Shown here: positions 60,054 through 64,000 of the stretch, piece after piece
Layout: the number at the start of each line of letters is the position of its first letter
Position numbering within the stretch: the stretch's first letter is position 1
Assembly: GCF_009765445.1 (NCBI RefSeq)
Contig: NZ_WHOY01000031.1
Location: forward strand, 3,269,774 to 3,333,773
From: Pantoea sp. BAV 3049
Lineage (GTDB): Bacteria > Pseudomonadota > Gammaproteobacteria > Enterobacterales > Enterobacteriaceae
Direction of reading: 5' to 3'
Length of the DNA: 64,000 bases
Translations under genes and position numbers: made by a program
Notes under the pieces: model-generated
Databases searched by the model: none
What the model was told of the DNA's origin: nothing
What the model saw: the letters and a program-made list of their open reading frames with translations, nothing else

Positions 60054-63000
60054 TGCAGGTCATGCCACCCAGCTCCAGCGGCGGGCCTTCCCGCCAGTTT
60101 ATTCTTCGCCCGGTTGCCACCACCCTGTTGATGGTGGCGATCCTGCTTGCCGGGATCATCGGCTACCGCGCTCTGCCCGTTTCAGCCCTGCCGGAAGTGG
60201 ACTATCCGACTATTCAGGTGGTCACGCTCTATCCCGGTGCCAGTCCGGATGTGGTGACCTCTTCGATTACCGCCCCGCTGGAGCGTCAGTTCGGCCAGAT
60301 GTCAGGCCTGAAGCAGATGTCCTCGCAAAGCTCCGGGGGAGCCTCGGTGGTGACGCTGCAGTTCCAACTGACGCTTTCACTCGATGTCGCTGAGCAGGAA
60401 GTGCAGGCAGCGATCAACGCGGCCACCAACCTGCTGCCTTCCGACCTGCCCAACCCGCCGGTCTACAACAAAGTTAATCCGGCAGATCCGCCGATCATGA
60501 CTCTGGCCGTCACCACCACCAGCATGCCGCTCACCCAGGTGCAGGATATGGTGGAGACGCGGGTGGCACAGAAAATCTCACAGGTTTCCGGCGTCGGCCT
60601 GGTCACCCTTTCAGGCGGTCAGCGTCCGGCCGTGCGGGTGAAACTGAATGCGCAGGCACTGGCAGCGCTGGGGCTGGACAGTGAGAGCATCCGCACCGCT
60701 ATCAGCAATGCCAACGTCAACTCGGCGAAAGGCAGCCTTGACGGTCCGGAACGTTCGATCACCCTTTCCGCCAACGACCAGATGAAATCTGCCGAAGATT
60801 ACCGCCAGCTGATCGTCTCTTATCAGAACGGTTCTCCGGTGCGGCTGCGCGACGTGGCAACCGTCGAACAGGGCGCGGAAAACAGCTGGCTGGGCGCGTG
60901 GGCTAACCGCCAGCCTGCCATCGTGCTGAACGTCCAACGCCAGCCCGGCGCGAACATCATTACCACCGCCGACAGTATCCGCCAGATGCTGCCGGGACTC
61001 ACCGCCACGCTGCCAAAATCCGTCGACGTAAAGGTACTGACCGATCGGACCACCAATATTCGCGCCTCGGTACATGACGTGCAGTTCGAGCTGATGCTGG
61101 CAATTGCGCTGGTGGTGATGATTATCTACCTGTTCCTGCGCAACGTTCCGGCCACCATTATTCCTGCCGTGGCCGTGCCCCTGTCGCTGGTCGGCACCTT
61201 TGCAGCAATTTACTTCCTGGGCTTCTCGGTTAATAACCTGACGCTGATGGCGCTGACCATCGCCACCGGATTCGTGGTCGATGACGCGATAGTGGTGATC
61301 GAAAACATCTCACGCTACATCGAAAAAGGCGAAAAGCCCATGGCCGCCGCACTGAAGGGTGCCGGGGAAATCGGCTTCACCATTATCTCCCTGACCTTCT
61401 CGCTGATTGCGGTACTGATCCCGCTGCTGTTTATGGGCGATATTGTCGGCAGGCTGTTCCGCGAGTTTGCCGTTACTCTGGCAGTTTCCATTCTGATTTC
61501 GGCCGTAGTTTCGCTGACGCTGACGCCAATGATGTGCGCCAGAATGCTCAGCGCTGAGTCGCTGCGTAAACAGAACCGCTTCTCGCGCGCCAGCGAGGCG
61601 ATGTTTGACCGGGTGATTGCCGGATATGGCCGTTGGCTTCGCCGGGTGCTGAACCACCCGTGGCTGACGCTCGGCGTGGCGCTGGGTACGCTGGCGATCA
61701 CCGTGCTGCTGTGGATCACCATCCCGAAAGGCTTCTTCCCGGTACAGGATAACGGCATCATCCAGGGCACAGTGCAGGCTCCTCAGTCGATCTCTTACGC
61801 CAAAATGTCCCAGCGGCAGCAGGAAGTGGCCTCAATCATCATGAAAGATCCGGCGGTACAAAGCCTGACTTCATTTGTCGGCGTGGACGGGACCAACCCG
61901 GCGCTGAACAGCGGCAGGCTGCAGATCAATCTCAAGCCGCTTGATGAACGTGATGACCGAATACCGGAAGTGATTAAGCGTTTGCAGGATGAGGTGTCAC
62001 GGCTTCCGGGCATCAATTTGTACCTGCAGCCGGTGCAGGATCTGACGATCGATACCACCGCCAGCCGCACCCAGTACCAGTTCACGCTGCAGGCCGGATC
62101 GCTGGAGTCGTTGAGCCTGTGGGTACCGCAGCTGACCAGTGAACTGGCGAAACTGCCTGAACTGCAGGATGTCAGCAGCGACTGGCAGGATCAGGGGCTG
62201 GAAGCCTTTATCCGCGTCGACCGCGATAACGCCAGCCGCCTGGGGATCACCATGGCGGATGTGGATAACGCCCTGTATAACGCCTTCGGTCAGCGCCTGA
62301 TTTCCACCATCTATACCCAGGCTAATCAGTATCGCGTGGTGCTGGAGAACGACACCACCGCCACGCCGGGGCTGGCTTCGCTGGATGCCATTCGCCTGAA
62401 CAGCAGCACGGGTAGCGTGGTGCCACTCAGCGCAATTGCAAAAGTGGAACAACGTCACGGCGCATTGAGTATCAACCATCTCGACCAGTTCCCGTCCACC
62501 ACCTTCTCGTTCAACGTCAGCGACGGCTATTCGCTGGAGCAGGCGGTCAACGCTATCATCAAGGCCGAGAAAGACCTGGCGATGCCGTCGGAAATCATGA
62601 CCCAGTTCCAGGGCAGCACGTTGGCCTTCCAGGCCGCGCTCTCCAGTACCGTCTGGCTGATTGTGGCGGCTGTGGTGGCGATGTATATCGTGCTGGGCGT
62701 GCTGTATGAGAGCTTTATCCATCCGATCACCATTCTCTCCACGCTGCCCACTGCGGGCGTGGGGGCGCTGCTGGCGCTGATGATCGCTGGCTGCGAGCTG
62801 GATGTCATCGCAATAATCGGCATTATCCTGCTGATTGGCATCGTGAAGAAAAACGCCATCATGATGATCGACTTTGCACTAGCTGCGGAGCGGGAACAGG
62901 GCATGGCACCTTATGAAGCGATTTATCAGGCCTGCCTGCTCCGCTTCCGTCCAATTCTGATGACCACGCTGGCGGCCCTGCTCGGCGCGCTGCCGCTGAT

Positions 63001-63172
63001 GCTGAGTAGCGGCGTCGGGGCCGAACTGCGTCGTCCGCTGGGCATCGCCATGGTGGGTGGCCTGGTGGTCAGCCAGGTGCTGACGCTGTTCACCACGCCG
63101 GTGATCTATCTGCTGTTTGACCGTCTGGCGCACGCGACCCGCCGCCGCTTCAAGCGGGAGGAAGCGCAGTGA
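60053..63172 (+). CDS. mdtB: RND multidrug transporter subunit MdtB
   Basis: A 1039-residue proton-driven pump of the HAE family, inner membrane, acting as a heterotrimer with MdtC. The N-terminal [43 protein letters not shown] and the transmembrane relay segment [24 protein letters not shown] with paired aspartates are intact, as is the second-half signature [20 protein letters not shown]. It expels bile salts, novobiocin and deoxycholate in E. coli. It overlaps both neighbours (TGATG with mdtA, GTGA with mdtC). Confidence 0.96.
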   Translation: MQVMPPSSSGGPSRQFILRPVATTLLMVAILLAGIIGYRALPVSALPEVDYPTIQVVTLYPGASPDVVTSSITAPLERQFGQMSGLKQMSSQSSGGASVVTLQFQLTLSLDVAEQEVQAAINAATNLLPSDLPNPPVYNKVNPADPPIMTLAVTTTSMPLTQVQDMVETRVAQKISQVSGVGLVTLSGGQRPAVRVKLNAQALAALGLDSESIRTAISNANVNSAKGSLDGPERSITLSANDQMKSAEDYRQLIVSYQNGSPVRLRDVATVEQGAENSWLGAWANRQPAIVLNVQRQPGANIITTADSIRQMLPGLTATLPKSVDVKVLTDRTTNIRASVHDVQFELMLAIALVVMIIYLFLRNVPATIIPAVAVPLSLVGTFAAIYFLGFSVNNLTLMALTIATGFVVDDAIVVIENISRYIEKGEKPMAAALKGAGEIGFTIISLTFSLIAVLIPLLFMGDIVGRLFREFAVTLAVSILISAVVSLTLTPMMCARMLSAESLRKQNRFSRASEAMFDRVIAGYGRWLRRVLNHPWLTLGVALGTLAITVLLWITIPKGFFPVQDNGIIQGTVQAPQSISYAKMSQRQQEVASIIMKDPAVQSLTSFVGVDGTNPALNSGRLQINLKPLDERDDRIPEVIKRLQDEVSRLPGINLYLQPVQDLTIDTTASRTQYQFTLQAGSLESLSLWVPQLTSELAKLPELQDVSSDWQDQGLEAFIRVDRDNASRLGITMADVDNALYNAFGQRLISTIYTQANQYRVVLENDTTATPGLASLDAIRLNSSTGSVVPLSAIAKVEQRHGALSINHLDQFPSTTFSFNVSDGYSLEQAVNAIIKAEKDLAMPSEIMTQFQGSTLAFQAALSSTVWLIVAAVVAMYIVLGVLYESFIHPITILSTLPTAGVGALLALMIAGCELDVIAIIGIILLIGIVKKNAIMMIDFALAAEREQGMAPYEAIYQACLLRFRPILMTTLAALLGALPLMLSSGVGAELRRPLGIAMVGGLVVSQVLTLFTTPVIYLLFDRLAHATRRRFKREEAQ

Positions 63173-64000
63173 AATTTTTTGCGCTGTTTATTCACCGCCC
63201 GGTAGCGACCATCCTGCTGACCATCGCCATTGCGCTGGCGGGTATTCTCGGCTTCAGGCTGCTACCGGTGGCCCCGCTGCCGCAGGTCGATTTCCCGGTG
63301 ATCATGATTTCGGCTTCGCTGCCGGGGGCTTCGCCGGAAACCATGGCCTCGTCAGTTGCCACTCCGCTTGAACGCTCGCTGGGCCGGATCGCTGGCGTGA
63401 CGGAGATGACCTCCACCAGCTCACTCGGCAGCACGCGCATTATCCTGGTGTTTGATTACGACCGTGACATCAACGGCGCTGCCCGTGACGTGCAGGGTGC
63501 GATCAACGCGGCACAAAGCTTGTTGCCAAGCGGCATGCCGAGCCGTCCGACCTATCGCAAGGCCAATCCTTCCGATGCGCCGATCATGATCATGACGCTG
63601 ACTTCGGACACTTATTCCCAGGGGCAGCTGTATGACTACGCCTCCACCCAGCTGGCGCAGAAATTGTCGCAAATCGACGGGGTCGGCGACGTCACCATCG
63701 GCGGCAGCTCGCTGCCTGCGGTGCGGGTGGAGCTGAATCCGCAGGCACTGTTTAATCAGGGCGTGTCACTGGATGCCGTACGACAGGCCATCTCCAACGC
63801 CAACCAGCGCCGTCCGCAGGGCGCGATTGAAGATCTTAACCAGCGCTGGCAGTTAAAAACCAACGATGAGCTGCAAACCGCCGCAGACTATCAGCCGCTG
63901 GTGGTGCACTACAGCAACGGCTCGGCGGTGCGCCTGCAGGATGTGGCAAACGTCACTGACTCGGTGCAGGACGTCCGCAACGCCGGTATGGCCAACGCGA
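63169..64000 (+). CDS. mdtC: RND multidrug transporter subunit MdtC (5' part only)
   Basis: The frame opens with GTG at 63169, overlapping the mdtB stop by four bases, and runs out of the window after about 277 residues with no stop. The product begins [45 protein letters not shown] and continues with [28 protein letters not shown], matching MdtC closely. It is the functional partner of MdtB. Roughly three quarters of the gene lies beyond the end. Confidence 0.95.
   Translation, partial: MKFFALFIHRPVATILLTIAIALAGILGFRLLPVAPLPQVDFPVIMISASLPGASPETMASSVATPLERSLGRIAGVTEMTSTSSLGSTRIILVFDYDRDINGAARDVQGAINAAQSLLPSGMPSRPTYRKANPSDAPIMIMTLTSDTYSQGQLYDYASTQLAQKLSQIDGVGDVTIGGSSLPAVRVELNPQALFNQGVSLDAVRQAISNANQRRPQGAIEDLNQRWQLKTNDELQTAADYQPLVVHYSNGSAVRLQDVANVTDSVQDVRNAGMANA

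Overview
The window is ordinary enterobacterial chromosome, most likely from the Erwinia/Pantoea group (Erwiniaceae). The his operon has enteric order and a HisL leader. The gnd, rml, galE and galF genes sit beside a twelve-gene capsule operon that matches, in content and nearly in order, the amylovoran (ams) and stewartan (wce) operons of plant-associated Erwinia and Pantoea. The right flank (yegH, asmA, dcd, udk, dgcE, yegD, mdtABC) is a standard enteric backbone block. I see no tRNA, rRNA, CRISPR array, insertion sequence or phage.

Left block (1-15.0 kb): putrescine degradation (puuA cut by the window edge, divergent puuD-puuR-puuB with puuC missing), yeeZ, the attenuator-controlled his operon (hisL to hisI), a YeaK-type trans-editing deacylase, an orphan basic-amino-acid binding protein and an AstE/aspartoacylase-like deacylase.

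O-polysaccharide block (15.07-28.1 kb, all on the minus strand): rmlB-rmlD-rmlA-rmlC make dTDP-L-rhamnose. wzm-wzt encode an ABC exporter whose ATPase has a long C-terminal domain. A 1181-residue protein joins a methyltransferase-like domain, a coiled-coil stretch and two GT4-like glycosyltransferases. Two rhamnosyltransferase-like GT2 proteins follow, then gnd. By eye the glycosyltransferase part is AT-richer than its flanks. A JUMPstart/ops element and a previously unremarked RcsAB-like box lie in the 558-base leader before rmlB.

Capsule block (28.1-46.9 kb, minus strand): amsG, wza/wzb/wzc (amsH, amsI, amsA), amsB, a Wzy polymerase, two more glycosyltransferases, the tailspike-like enzyme AmsF, the pyruvyltransferase AmsJ, amsK and the flippase amsL, followed by galF and galE. 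It is a Wzy-type pathway. The priming enzyme plus four glycosyltransferases would fit a five-sugar repeat. A second JUMPstart and two tandem RcsAB-like boxes lie about 550 bases before amsG.

Right block (47-64 kb): yegH; asmA, dcd and udk on the minus strand; a PAP2 phosphatase; the diguanylate cyclase dgcE with a dead EAL-like tail; yegD; an aldo/keto reductase; and mdtA-mdtB-mdtC (mdtC cut by the window end).

The best leads are the methyltransferase/coiled-coil/double-glycosyltransferase fusion next to a substrate-recognising Wzt, the phage head-binding-like N-terminus of AmsF, and sequence signs that Rcs and RfaH may control both surface polysaccharides together.
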